From contig JASAOO010003561.1 of the NCBI GenBank assembly GCA_030849075.1, forward strand, positions 112,166-176,165: a stretch of 64,000 nt of DNA, given 5' to 3'. Shown here piece by piece: positions 51,930 through 62,225 of this stretch. Origin of the DNA: Zelonia costaricensis. Taxonomy: Eukaryota; Euglenozoa; Kinetoplastea; Trypanosomatida; Trypanosomatidae. The stretch's first letter is position 1. Each line of letters starts with the position of its first letter. Made by a program: the position numbers and the translations under genes. The notes beneath the pieces are model-generated. The model did no database searches. It had not been told where the DNA came from and saw nothing but the letters and a program-made list of their open reading frames with translations.

Positions 51930-52665
51930 GCGATGGAGTGGCGACTGCAGCCACGCATGTCGCCTCAGCCGGCGGGGTGCTCTCGCGGGAGGGTCGGCGA
52001 CGTCCTCCTTTCCAGCGCGCGCTCCGTCACACTTCCACCCCCTCCCCCACAGCGGTGCAGTGCCCCTCGAGGTGCTTGATGCGCGCGGGAGACAGCAACC
52101 CACGTGCAGGGGTGGAGGCGTGGCTTACTCGGGATGTCTCTTCACCGTTGCCGTGTCGAGACTGCAGCGACATCTAGAGACGGGCGAGGGCAGACTAATC
52201 GCACGCGCGACTCCCCGCCTCCCTCCCCTCCCCTCCCCTGCTCCGCACCCCCCTCGCGTCTACGCGCCTGCTCCTTGGGAACGTTCGTCTATTCTCCATT
52301 CCCCGTCTGCTCCCCACGCTGCTATCCTCCTACATGTGCGCCCTGCCGCGCTGGCACACTACCCATGCAGACCCTTGCCCAGTGCTGGCCTTTGCGAGAG
52401 TACGACGCAGCTGCCAGTAGGCCACGCACAGCAGGCCACCGCGACCTCCCATCAGAAAGGCAGAGAGTCAAACTGGCACACGCCCAGCGGCGGGGGGACG
52501 TTCGTAAGAAGCCGTCTCACTTCCATCGTTCACGGTCGTTGCACTCTCGTCGCATCGCATGCACAGTGCTTTCTGCGCACAAGAGGTTCAGGTGAAGGAC
52601 GCTCGGCAACGGCGCGCCGACTGACCGTTACGACACAAGTCACAGAAAGAAAATAAAAGAAAAAA
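51930..52665 (+). mobile_element. Possible degenerate SIDER-type retroposon
   Basis: The stretch differs from the surrounding microsatellite-rich DNA: balanced, non-coding, with phrases such as GCAGTGCCCCTCGAGGTGCT (near 52055) that I associate with Leishmania SIDER2 elements in 3' UTRs. It ends in an A-rich tail (about 52645-52668, AAGAAAATAAAAGAAAAAAAG), as retroposons do. SIDERs are remnants of ingi-related elements and often lower mRNA stability. The identification rests on memory of the consensus and is tentative; boundaries are approximate. Confidence 0.35.
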
Positions 52666-52934
52666 AGCAGACAAGCTGGAGCGCCTTTTCCGTCGAGCAG
52701 CGGATCACCAAAGCGGATGAGTTCTGCGGGGACAGATGGTGCGATCGTTCGTGGCTAGGCGCGCGGCCCCCTCCACCCCTCAAAGAGAAAGATCCGCCGT
52801 GGTACCTTCACGCACATATTCTGGTGTGCTGGCCACTGCAGCAACAAGCGGCCACCAGTCCACCGCCTGCTCACTCGTACTCTCTCCTTGCTCTCTCTCC
52901 CGCTCGCATCACTTAGCTGGACTACGCTTGTTCA

Positions 52935-52973
52935 GCCCCCCCCCCCTTCCGCATCTTCTCTCCACACTTGCAG
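52935..52973 (+). promoter_or_regulatory. Predicted trans-splice acceptor for the mitochondrial protein gene
   Basis: C12 and a C/T tract end in CACACTTGCAG with AG at 52972-52973, leaving a 20-nt 5' UTR before ATG 52994. Confidence 0.65.
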
Positions 52974-52993
52974 CTACGCGAGCGGCTTGAGCG

Positions 52994-53848
52994 ATGCTGC
53001 GCTCCACCTCCCTGTCCCTTAGCTCGCGGGCAAAGGGCTACATGAACCGCGTGATGGTCTATGCCCACCGCCGCCACAAGGCACGCTACCTCGCCCCCAA
53101 GAACGCCCACGTGCACAGCCCGCTGGCGAACAAGTCGCCGGAGGAGTACGCCAACACCTGGGACCCCCGCACCGGCGTGGAGTGGTACAACCGCATGCGG
53201 CACCGAAACCACTTCCGCCACTGGCCATGGGCCCGCTGGCAGGACGACCCGATTCGCTTCCACCAGGACGGCGTGTGCCGACGCACCGTCTCAGCCGCCA
53301 GTGCGGCGGCGAACGATGGGGCGCCGGAGTGGGACTACTACGCGGAGGTTGGCCAGGCCTACGAGACGCCCTCGCACTTCCCGCTCTCCTACACGGCCCC
53401 GTTCATTTACCAGTACACGGCCAAGAGCTGGTCGCGCGCGGAGCTGCAGACGTACCTGGAGCGTGTGGAGCAGGGCTCCGGCCTCCGCACGATTGCCGAG
53501 GCGGCGGCGAAGCGAGAGGTGCTCTACGCGTGGTGGCAAAACGCCGCGATGGACACGGTGCCGCTCGGAGTCCTGCAGCACCTCGAGCTCGTGGCACGCG
53601 ACATCGTCGCGCAGAACACGCGCCAGGCGTACCGCACCGCACAGCACGAGAACGGCGTCCTGCGCACCCGCGAGATGGTGCGGTACTACGCGTTGCCGCA
53701 CCTGCGTGGTCCTGCGATGCCCGTGACGCTGGTGCAGCCCTCGGGTGAATTCCCGAACGGTAAGTTCCGGCAGATGACGGAGCCTGTGAGCATGCACCCC
53801 CTACAACGGCCGGATGGCCGCTACAAGCACAACATGTACCCTGCGTAG
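52994..53848 (+). CDS. Probable mitochondrial protein of unknown function
   Basis: The protein has 284 residues from ATG 52994. The N-terminus MLRSTSLSLSSRAKGYMNRV is a textbook mitochondrial presequence (Arg/Ser/Leu, no acid). The body is rich in Trp, Tyr, His and Arg: YAHRRHKARYLAPKN, WDPRTGVEWYNRMRHRNHFR, WPWARWQDDPIRFHQDG. It is compact, with no low-complexity linkers, unlike most neighbours. A helical stretch at about 155-220 includes QHLELVARDIVAQNTRQAYR. High basicity and aromatic content are common in trypanosomatid mitoribosomal proteins and respiratory-complex subunits, and I think it is one of these, but I cannot name it. Codon use and start context look like a normal, well-expressed gene. 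Confidence 0.87.
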   Translation: MLRSTSLSLSSRAKGYMNRVMVYAHRRHKARYLAPKNAHVHSPLANKSPEEYANTWDPRTGVEWYNRMRHRNHFRHWPWARWQDDPIRFHQDGVCRRTVSAASAAANDGAPEWDYYAEVGQAYETPSHFPLSYTAPFIYQYTAKSWSRAELQTYLERVEQGSGLRTIAEAAAKREVLYAWWQNAAMDTVPLGVLQHLELVARDIVAQNTRQAYRTAQHENGVLRTREMVRYYALPHLRGPAMPVTLVQPSGEFPNGKFRQMTEPVSMHPLQRPDGRYKHNMYPA

Positions 53849-55299
53849 AGAGGGGTGTGTGTGCTCGCCTGCTTGGCCAGTGCAATGGGTCTAGCGTGTG
53901 GCTTGCAGGAAGGAGAGGGAGCAGGGACGCTGAGGACGGCTGGTCGCATCCTCTGCGTGCACCCCCGGTCCATAGGCCGTGCACAAGGACTTGTTATCCT
54001 CGCGGCTGTCACGTGTTGCTCCTCTCCTGTGCTGCGGTGGCGTTGTCGGACCGGCTCATGCCCTAGGCGCGCGCACATGCACTGCTGCTGCTGCTGCTGT
54101 TGTTGCTCTTCCCCATCCCCCTCTGGGTGTCAGGGAGCGTGTGTTTGCGTCGAGGTCGACTGTGAGAACTTCTCGGTGCACTTCTGTGCGTGGTGAGTGG
54201 GAGCGGGGGTCATGCGTCGGTTGTGTGTTGTTGTTGTGGATCCCGCCTTGTCTTTCTCTGCCCTCTGCGGTGCCATCGCTGCGAGGCGTCACACAGTCGC
54301 TCAAGAAAAAAAAACAAGAAGACGAAATGCGAATGCTGGGAAGCTGATTGTGAATTCTGCCAACTCTGCGCAGCGGTGGAGGGCGCACCTGGAGCAGGGA
54401 AGCTGGGGCGAGCACGCTGGCGGTCCCGCAGTGAGGCAACTGTTCAGTGCACCGATCTGCCTGATGCCCCTCCTCGGGCCCGCTGCTGCAGTTCACTACC
54501 ACTTTTGTGGTACATCAGCCAACGGACAAGAACAGAGGTTGGCAATCGAGCGCAAAAGTGGATCTGCGTAGGCGAATCGCAAGAAGAAGTCACAAAAGAA
54601 AGAGAGCGCGCCGCGGTCATTCTGCCCGGCGGCTCCGTCACGGGGCATGCCTCGCTCTCCTTGCTTCTCAGGTTACTCTACTCTCGTATTCTCTCTTCAC
54701 TGGCATACTGCACACCTTCGACGCGGGCTGGCTGTGTCGGTGCTCGTGCCTGTTGCGTCTCCGCCACGGATGCTGCGTGGGTCTATGTGATTCTGGTGCA
54801 CGTCCATCGCAGAAACCCATTGCCTGGAGTCGTGCAGACGGGGGTCTCCATCGAGTCACACGTACCGTCACACACCATCACATACACACACACAATTCTG
54901 CGTTGTGCTGTGGACTCTCTGCATTGCCTTTGCCCGTTCCCCCCTTACCCATTCTCCACACCTTTCTCCGATTGCACCGTGGGCGCTTCTCCATCTTGTT
55001 TCCTCCTTTTTTTTTTACGTGTGTGTTTTGGGTTCTGCCATTCTCGCCGCGGCACAAGGCATCCGCGCGTCTGCATTGCACACTCCGTGGAGCTCTCCCA
55101 GCGCACATACGCACACCCCTTCCTCTGCCACTGGCCATCATCTCCATTGTCACGATACGCGAAAGGCGGAGCGCGCGATTGCATTGTTCAAGGAGGAATC
55201 ACGAAGAAAAGAAACACGGAAGTGTCACGTTCGTGTTCTAGCTCACACACCCTCCCTCCTTTTCTTAAACACATACACACACACAGACACCCACCCACC

Positions 55300-55331
<32 letters not shown>

Positions 55332-55361
55332 GCTGTGCGCATACGTAGAAAAGGAAACGCC
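53849..55361. other. Intergenic region (1.5 kb), no gene seen
   Basis: A CTG run lies at 54082-54100. A patch of balanced composition at 54340-54660 might be another decayed retroposon but lacks a tail I can see. A CA/CCCA-rich microsatellite at 55270-55331 lies just before AG 55331-55332 and the next start, so the acceptor must be in or just after the repeat, or upstream of it. Confidence 0.55.
55270..55331. repeat. CA/CCCA microsatellite beside a start codon
   Basis: A run of CA, then CCCA units, then CA again, ending about 30 bases before ATG 55362. Its length is likely to vary between strains, and part of it may lie in the mature 5' UTR. Confidence 0.85.
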
Positions 55362-58300
55362 ATGTGGGGCTTCTTCAACGACGTTCGAGAGTCGGTGCGT
55401 CAGGTGGTGGCGCCGCCACCGGCTGGTGCCGCCAACTCGGGCGCAGGCACGTCGGTCGAAGCCAGCGATGCAGCAGCGACGACGGAGAAGGGCCTCGAGC
55501 AGGCGATGGACCACCTCACGACCGGGCTGCTGAGCATCTGGGGCCGGGTCAACCAAACCGCCTCCAAGGTACTGCGCCGTGCCTTCGACGAGGCACTTCC
55601 GCTCCAGGAGGAGTCGGTGCCGGCGCTGTTTGCCATGACGCCCGAGGCCCGCGCTGCACTGCCGGTGGAGATGCTGCTCTCGCATCTCGTCGATGCCGTG
55701 ACGCAGACGCAGGTTCGGGCCCGCCAGGCGCTGAACGAGGCCCGCTTTCTCCTGCACCTCGGCATCGAGGAGCAGATTGCCCACACGAACGATTACACAG
55801 CCTGCTACGAGTGGTGGGACTTCGCCGTCAACCGCCGCCTGCTCGTGTGCAAGGAGCTGCTGCAGACCCGCTTTCAGCCGGGCGCCGCCACCTCCGCGCA
55901 GCTCGACGTCGTGGCAGGGCTTCGCGCGCAGATGGATGAGATGCATCATCTCTCCACGCAGCCCATGGCGGCCATCGCGGCACGCGGCCGCCTGCTCAAG
56001 GACGAGCGGTACGACCTGCTCCAGACTCTTCCAACCACCTTCCACTCGGAGGACCAAGCGCCTGAGAGAGCCGCTGCGGCCTCACCCACCACCGGCTCAA
56101 CCGCAGCAGCACAGCAGCCAGCGTTTCTCGCCTCGGCACCCACTGCGCCCGCAGAGACGCCCCACCCCGCTGCTGGAACTGCCGGCGCTCCGCCAGATCC
56201 GTACGTGCCTCAGTTTAAAGCGTTCCAGCCCTCTGCGGTCCCGCTTGTTGCCGCCGTCGACAGTGCGGAAGACCTAAACGCCTTGGCCCCTGTCCCAGAC
56301 GTGCTGCAGCCAGAGCTCGGCCACGCATACGTCAGCGACGACCAGCGTCTTGCTCTTCAGGCGGCTGCCGAAGAAGAGCACGGACTGCCGCGCAGTGAAG
56401 ACGCCGAGGAGCCCGCCCACCTGGAGCGCGAAGCCGCGGAAGAGCAGGCTCGCCTGGAGCGCCAGGCCGAGGCAGAGCTTGTCGCTCGTGAGGCTGCGGA
56501 GGAGCAGGCTCGCCTGGAGCGCGAAGCCGCGGAGGAGCAGGCCCGCCTGGAGCGTGAAGCCGCGGAGGAGGAGGCGCGTCAGGAACGTGAAGCGGCGGAG
56601 GAGCAGGCTCGCCTGGAGCGCGAAGCCGCGGAGGAGCAGGCCCGCCTGGAGCGTGAGGCCGCGGAGGAGCAGGCCCGTCAGGAACGTGAAGCCGCGGAGG
56701 AGGAGGAGCGTCTCGAGCGCCAGGCCGAGGCAGAGCATGTCGCTCGTGAGGCTGCGGAGGAGCAGGCTCGCCTGGAGCGCGAAGCCGCAGAGGAGGAGGC
56801 GCGTCTCGAGCGCGAAGCGGCGGAGGAGCAGGCTCGCCTGGAGCGCGAAGCCGCAGAGGAGGAGGCGCGTCTCGAGCGCGAAGCGGCGGAGGAGCAGGCT
56901 CGCCTGGAGCGTGAAGCCGCGGAGGAGGAGGAGCGTCTCGAGCGCCAGGCCGAGGCAGAGCATGTCGCTCGCGAAGCCGCGGAGGAGCAGGCTCGCCTGG
57001 AGCGTGAAGCGGCGGAGGAGCAGGCTCGCCTGGAGCGTGAAGCGGCGGAGGAGCAGGCGCGTCTCGAGCGCCAGGCCGAGGCAGAGCGTGTTGCTCGCGA
57101 AGCCGCGGAGAAGCAGGCTCGCCTGGAGCGCGAAGCCGCGGAGGAGCAGGCCCGCCTGGAGCGTGAAGCCGCAGAGAAGCAGGCCCGTCTGGAGCGTGAA
57201 GCCGCGGAGGAGCAGGCTCGCCTGGAGCGCGAAGCCGCGGAGGAGCAGGCCCGTCTGGAGCGTGAAGCCGCGGAGGAGCAGGCCCGTCTGGAGCGTGAAG
57301 CCGCAGAGGAGCAGGCCCGTCAGGAACGTGAAGCCGCGGAGGAGGAGGAGCGTCTCGAGCGCCAGGCCGAGGCAGAGCGTGTTGCTCGCGAAGCCGCAGA
57401 GGAGGAGGCGCGTCTCGAGCGCGAAGCCGCAGAGGAGGAGGCGCGTCTCGAGCGCGAAGCGGCGGAGGAGCAGGCTCGCCTGGAGCGTGAAGCGGCGGAG
57501 GAGGAGGAGCGTCTCGAGCGCCAGGCCGAGGCAGAGCATGTCGCTCGCGAAGCCGCGGAGGAGCAGGCTCGCCTGGAGCGCGAAGCCGCGGAGGAGCAGG
57601 CCCGCCTGGAGCGTGAAGCCGCAGAGGAGCAGGCCCGTCAGGAACGTGAAGCCGCGGAGGAGGAGGAGCGTCTCGAGCGCCAGGCCGAGGCAGAGCATGT
57701 CGCTCGCGAAGCCGCGGAGGAGCAGGCTCGCCTGGAGCGTGAAGCCGCGGAGGAGCAGGCCCGCCTGGAGCGTGAAGCGGCGGAGGAGCAGGCGCGTCTC
57801 GAGCGCCAGGCCGAGGCAGAGCGTGTTGCTCGTGAGGCTGCGGAGGAGAAGCGCGCCCGCATGGCGCGGGAGGAGGCTGAAGCGGCGGCGATGAAGGCGG
57901 AAATTGAGCGTGCAGCTGCTGCGAGTGTGCACGACGCTGCGGCGTTCCGCGAGGTGGAGAGGCGGCGCGCTGTTGCTGCGGCGGCGCTCTCGGAGGGTGT
58001 TGCTGCGTTGGAGGCTGAGGAGAGCGCCGCTCGGGCGAAGGTGTCCCGCGCCGCGCAGGAGGTGTCGACGACGGTGTTCGGGCAGCTTATCATGGGCGCG
58101 CAGATGCTGGAGATGCAGGCCGCGGCGGCGCCGCGCGTTGGGGCTCCGCGCATAGCCACTACCGGGTCGGGCCCGATGAACGACGACAATGATGACGGCT
58201 GGGGTGACGGCGACGGCTTCGAGGAGGTGAGCATGACGCCGTCCATCTCCAACCCGCACTCGCCGCACGTGCAGCCCCCGTGGACAGGTGCTGCGGGCAC

Positions 58301-58784
58301 GGCATCGCAGCCCGCCCCCACCTTTTCCGCGCACGGGCAAACAACCGATGCGGCGCCGGCTCATGCGGCAGGCGCTACCCTCCGCGAGACGCCCCTCGTG
58401 CGTAAGAAGCTGACGCCCCCCACGACGCCGCTTCCCACAGCGCGCGGGATGGGCGTTGCCGGGACGGCGCAGATGACCCCTGCGCGCCGCCCTGGTGGGA
58501 TGAGTCTGCGGAAGAAGTCACCGCCAGTGCAGGCCACCCCTGCGCGGACGACCGCCATGTCCGCCTTTGCAGTGGGGTCTGCGGGCAGCGCCGGCAGCAC
58601 CAGCACCAGCGCGAGTAGCCCGTACCGCCTCAGCGCTGTGGTAGGGACGCCGGGGAGTGCAATGGGTGGGGTGCGCCCGGCCCCTCACGCCTCCAGCGCC
58701 TTCGCCACACCGTCCACAGCGAGCAAACAGCCAGGCCGCCACGTGCAGATGGACGACGACGACAAGTGGGATGACGACTGGTAG
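55362..58784 (+). CDS. Hendecad-repeat coiled-coil protein with acidic/Trp tail
   Basis: The protein has 1140 residues from ATG 55362 (MWGFFNDVRESVRQVV). Residues about 40-215 look folded and helical, including LTTGLLSIWGRVNQTASKVL and YEWWDFAVNRRLLVCKELLQ. A linker rich in Ala/Pro follows. Residues about 355-830 are some forty units of the 11-residue repeat EAAEEQARLER, with variants EAAEEEARQER and a shorter QAEAEHVAR spacer. The unit is 33 bp, and an uninterrupted charged helix or coiled coil is expected. The C-terminus is Thr/Pro/Ala-rich with two acidic Trp motifs, DDGWGDGDGFEE and, at the very end, DDDDKWDDDW. Acidic Trp tails of this kind can bind adaptor ear domains, so a membrane-trafficking role is possible; a cytoskeletal one is too. 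I do not recognise the family. Confidence 0.87.
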   Translation: MWGFFNDVRESVRQVVAPPPAGAANSGAGTSVEASDAAATTEKGLEQAMDHLTTGLLSIWGRVNQTASKVLRRAFDEALPLQEESVPALFAMTPEARAALPVEMLLSHLVDAVTQTQVRARQALNEARFLLHLGIEEQIAHTNDYTACYEWWDFAVNRRLLVCKELLQTRFQPGAATSAQLDVVAGLRAQMDEMHHLSTQPMAAIAARGRLLKDERYDLLQTLPTTFHSEDQAPERAAAASPTTGSTAAAQQPAFLASAPTAPAETPHPAAGTAGAPPDPYVPQFKAFQPSAVPLVAAVDSAEDLNALAPVPDVLQPELGHAYVSDDQRLALQAAAEEEHGLPRSEDAEEPAHLEREAAEEQARLERQAEAELVAREAAEEQARLEREAAEEQARLEREAAEEEARQEREAAEEQARLEREAAEEQARLEREAAEEQARQEREAAEEEERLERQAEAEHVAREAAEEQARLEREAAEEEARLEREAAEEQARLEREAAEEEARLEREAAEEQARLEREAAEEEERLERQAEAEHVAREAAEEQARLEREAAEEQARLEREAAEEQARLERQAEAERVAREAAEKQARLEREAAEEQARLEREAAEKQARLEREAAEEQARLEREAAEEQARLEREAAEEQARLEREAAEEQARQEREAAEEEERLERQAEAERVAREAAEEEARLEREAAEEEARLEREAAEEQARLEREAAEEEERLERQAEAEHVAREAAEEQARLEREAAEEQARLEREAAEEQARQEREAAEEEERLERQAEAEHVAREAAEEQARLEREAAEEQARLEREAAEEQARLERQAEAERVAREAAEEKRARMAREEAEAAAMKAEIERAAAASVHDAAAFREVERRRAVAAAALSEGVAALEAEESAARAKVSRAAQEVSTTVFGQLIMGAQMLEMQAAAAPRVGAPRIATTGSGPMNDDNDDGWGDGDGFEEVSMTPSISNPHSPHVQPPWTGAAGTASQPAPTFSAHGQTTDAAPAHAAGATLRETPLVRKKLTPPTTPLPTARGMGVAGTAQMTPARRPGGMSLRKKSPPVQATPARTTAMSAFAVGSAGSAGSTSTSASSPYRLSAVVGTPGSAMGGVRPAPHASSAFATPSTASKQPGRHVQMDDDDKWDDDW
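56425..57850 (+). repeat. 33-bp coding tandem array (11-residue hendecads)
   Basis: About forty units of 33 bp, consensus protein EAAEEQARLER, run almost without break. Units differ at a few synonymous and E/Q, L/Q positions, and blocks of several units are themselves repeated (for example the segments around 56690-56760, 57330-57380 and 57650-57700). This points to repeated unequal exchange or conversion. The array keeps the other frames open on both strands, generating long shadow ORFs. Confidence 0.92.
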
Positions 58785-60273
58785 TGACGCGGCGCTCTCT
58801 TCCCCTCGTTCTTAGAGGTGGTCAGCGGACGTTGAGCCACGCCGTTGTTCTCCGCCCCTCCCTCCGTCTGTGCAAGGGATCTGCGTACCCCCCCCCCTCT
58901 CCTTCGCCTTGCCTGCCGCCTCCCCACCTGTCACGATCAGCGGCGTTGCCCAGCTGCTTTCCGCCCTTCCCTTGCCAGTGCTGGCTCTCCTCCATCGACT
59001 GCGGTGTATCAGTTCCCATCCGCGTACCCCCCCCTCTCTCCGCAGACTCCACCTCCGCTTTGTGCTCGGGCATGATGTAAGTCTCGCCTGCTCTCTGGAC
59101 AAAAGAAAAAGAAGCCGCACGTGTGCTGATGCTTCTTCGTGCCCCCCCCCTCTCCTCCGCTTCCCAATCTCCGCACGTGCGATGTCGCTGAGTTGAGACG
59201 CGAGAGGGTGCATCCCACTCCGCTCTCTCCCTTTCTGTGGCTCTCTGCATTGTCGAGGGTTGCGCCGCCGCTCCGCAGCGACTGCTCTACATGTTGGATG
59301 TTGTCTGTGTGCTGTTGTAGTGGTGTGCCCCGTGTGTCGGGGTACACCTCTGTCTCTCTCTCTCTGTGCTGCCCACCAAACGCAATCTCTTGCAGCTTTC
59401 TCAGTTTTTTCTTGGCTGCCAGCCTGAAGGACGTCAGCGCTGGAAACGGACAACGAGAGAGACCAAGGGAGAGAGATATACGCAACCCTCTTGTGCTTTC
59501 TGTTTGCAGCACAGCGTCGCCCTACGAGTGGCCTTCATCGACGCAGGCTACGCGTAGGCGTCTCTCCATGGCGCCTCGGTCGCATGCCCGAGAAGGAGAA
59601 ACGCGAGGAGAAAAGAAAAAAAGGGCTTTCCACGAGTCTTCTTGTCCTGCGTGCAACACCCGTCGATGCTTTCTCTCTGTCTCCATATCTATCGCCCTGA
59701 CCCAACTGCGTCTCCCTCAATCCTTGTCTGAATGCGGTCTGCGACACTCACGCCGTTCTCGCATCTCTTCCTTTGTTTCTTCGCTTCCTCGCACTCCACA
59801 TGTGAAGGACCACTTCAATCAGCATCCCCACCCCCGACCCTCTCCCACTCTCTCTCGCCTGCGCTCGCTAACTGACGTTCCCTCTTCACCACTTAAACTC
59901 GGCCGCCCCGTCCCCGTCGTCGTGACCACACTCCTGTTTTTTCGTTCGGTTTTGGAGCGCCGACAGCTACAGCCGCTGTCTCGCCGGATTTCATTTAATA
60001 CAGTTCTGAACTTACGCACAGGGGCACGCTAAGCCACACTCAGACGTACACACGCACATCGACCCCACATACCCCAACACCTCTTGTGCTGGACACCGCC
60101 CCCCCCCCCTCCTCCGTGCTACCCACATCCTCGCTGCCGTTCGACGATCTGAGGCGCGGCACCCGCAGCCCCTTCTTCGAAGAGGAGGCACCTGTGTGTT
60201 CCGCGTTGGTGCGCCACGCGAGCTGGTACATCTCTTCTCGCCTCATTTTTTCCCCCTGGAAGCGTCCATCACC
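58785..60273. other. Intergenic region (1.5 kb), no gene seen
   Basis: C7-C9 runs, C/T tracts and a lower-GC patch near 59590-59640 are visible. For the next gene the AG at 60261-60262 follows a T/C tract (TTTTTTCCCCCTGGAAG) and leaves an 11-nt 5' UTR; AG near 60217 is an alternative. Confidence 0.55.
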
Positions 60274-60879
60274 ATGTCCTCCGCCGAGCAGGACGGCGTC
60301 CCAAACCCCCCCACCATGACCGCCGCCACGGCAAAGCCCAAAACGAACTCGTACTACTACTGGCACGGCCACGAGAAGGAGCGGGCGAAGGTGGGCGACG
60401 TGGCGCCGATGCCAACACCGCACCTTGTCGCAAAGGATGATGCGGTGACCGTGGCGGTGCCGGTGGTGCCGACGCTGTCCGTCTCCAAGTACAGCTGGTG
60501 CGATGGGGACAAGTTCGTGTCTGTTTACATCGACACCGGCGTGCCGGCGGGTGGGGCGCTCGAGGATAGCTCGATCGAGTCGTCCTTCACGTCGCGCACC
60601 CTCACCGTGGCCTTCTCCACCACGGATGCGGCGGGCAAAGCGCGGGCGAAGAGCTTCTCGCTACACCTGCACAAGAGGATTGACGCGGAGCGGTGCTCGA
60701 GTAAGGTGAAGCCCAAGACGCAGGAGATTCTTGTGCGGCTTGCCAAGAAGGCGCCGAGCGTGTGGCTGGAGCTGGAGGGAAAGCCCGGCAGCCGTGACAC
60801 CGACGACGACAGTGCGGCCGAGGACGAGGCGGGTTCGCTGGAGAAGGAGGCCGGCAACACGGGCACAGCGCAAGAGTGA
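60274..60879 (+). CDS. CS-domain (p23/SGT1-type) protein
   Basis: The protein has 201 residues from ATG 60274. After a short polar start comes NSYYYWHGHEKERAKVGD (about residues 25-42), and then a CS domain at about 70-170: VSKYSWCDGDKFVSVYID, RTLTVAFSTTD, SFSLHLHKRIDAERCSSKVK, and the strand EILVRLAKKAPSVWLELE. The closing WLELE with the preceding KAPS is typical of CS domains in CacyBP/SIP and SGT1 relatives. The tail is acidic (Asp/Glu/Ser). CS domains bind Hsp90 or related clients, so a co-chaperone or ubiquitin-adaptor role is likely. No SGS or TPR domain is present, so it is not a full SGT1. Confidence 0.88.
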   Translation: MSSAEQDGVPNPPTMTAATAKPKTNSYYYWHGHEKERAKVGDVAPMPTPHLVAKDDAVTVAVPVVPTLSVSKYSWCDGDKFVSVYIDTGVPAGGALEDSSIESSFTSRTLTVAFSTTDAAGKARAKSFSLHLHKRIDAERCSSKVKPKTQEILVRLAKKAPSVWLELEGKPGSRDTDDDSAAEDEAGSLEKEAGNTGTAQE

Positions 60880-62188
60880 GTCCGCGTGCGCACACCAGAG
60901 ACGTGAAGGGGGTGGGGGGACAGCGTGTGCAGATGGAAGTGCGCGTGTTGCTGCCAGAAACGGCGGGGAGGGGGGGAGAGTTTCTTCGAAGAAGGGGGGG
61001 GGGCTGGGCTGGGCAAGGCGAAGAGCGTTGTGGGTGTTCGCTGCGGACTGGGACCGTAGGCGCGATGTGAAACGCATGGAAGCGCTGTCCACCGGCATGC
61101 ACAACGATCATGGCACTGTCATGCTGCTATCTCTTCCATATCCCCCTCCCTCCCCCCCGGTCAGGCAGCCGGAAGGCGAATGGGAAAGGGCGCGAGAGAA
61201 GCATAGGCCCTTTTCCCGCTTCTCTGCAGCCACGCCGGCCCCCCTTCTTTCCTCTGCCCCGCCGCTGTGCAGCTGTGCGCGTCACGACCCGTGCGTGCAG
61301 ACGTGGAGTCTATGTCTCCAACCTCTTTGCGTGATGAAAAGAAGCGACATGCCGAAAGAGGAAAGAAGCTATTTTTCTCTGAGTCAAGAAGCTGAAAGAA
61401 AAAAAAAGGTAGTCGAGGCACTCGCACATAGTAGCACACTAGCGTGAGGGACATGACTTCATTTGGAGCTGCGTGAAGACTCGTCTAGCGCCTTGTGTTT
61501 TTTCTCCAACTCGACGCGCCTGTGCGCTCTTTTGGGAGAGGGTCGAGCTCGCTTTCCTGCTTTCACGTGCGCCCTCTCGTCTCCTTGGGCCCACCGCCCC
61601 TCGGTGATGCATGCCGCTCCTCTCTTTCCTCAACCCGCCTCTCCTCCTCATCCGAACCGAATCGTCTCTGCACCGTCCGTCCCGATCAACTCTCACCCCA
61701 CCCTACACTGTTCGACCTCTACCAATGGCAATACCAATACCCCTCCTTTTTCGTACACACACACACACACACACAGTAACTGAGAACCGTGATCTATCCC
61801 GGCGACTGTTACACCAACCCCCTTTCCCCCTCCCAACCCATTCCCCCCGACTTCCCTGCCAAGTCCCTACTCCCCCCCTGAGGCCATTCCCCCCCCCCCT
61901 CTGCTCTGTCTCACGCCCTCGTCTTATCCGCTTGTCGTCTCAGGTACTCTCCGTGTTTTTCATTTTATATTTTCCGTTTTCTACAAGCAAGGTGCGACAT
62001 CGCGTCTCCACCGCTCCACCCCCACCGCTCACCTCACTCCCCCCTACCACCCTCACCGTTCTCCGCCATCCACAAAAAACACACACACGCAGCGAGAAAT
62101 TCAAGACGAAAAAAAACCCCAAAAAGGGGTCAAAGAACTTTAAGCTTTAGAGGGCTAATCGTCCACCACCACCACGTCACCTAAGCCG

Positions 62189-62225
<37 letters not shown>

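Larger units (their letters stand above)
49712..52993. other. Intergenic region (3.3 kb), possible retroposon remnant
   Basis: Includes (GGT)n at 50001-50022, T-runs at 50666-50682, (CA)n at 51228-51260, GC-rich C5G-type runs at 51530-51550, and G8-G10 runs near 51636 and 51702. About 51930-52665 has a more balanced composition and may be a SIDER-type element. A 75-codon frame at 51674-51901 ends in a Lys-rich helix but lacks support. No convincing gene is seen. Confidence 0.55.

Noticed and set aside
54190..55533. 447-codon + frame overlapping the start of the hendecad gene
   Set aside because: It is in a different frame from the gene, crosses a CA microsatellite and has spacer-like composition.
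56350..57894. 514-codon +strand frame overlapping the hendecad gene
   Set aside because: Arg/Ser/Lys repeats produced by reading the same array in another frame.
56274..58364. 696-codon open frame on the minus strand, Leu/Arg/Gly-rich
   Set aside because: It is the complement of the 33-bp hendecad array; the repeat keeps the frame free of stops. Its Leu-rich repeats are a by-product.
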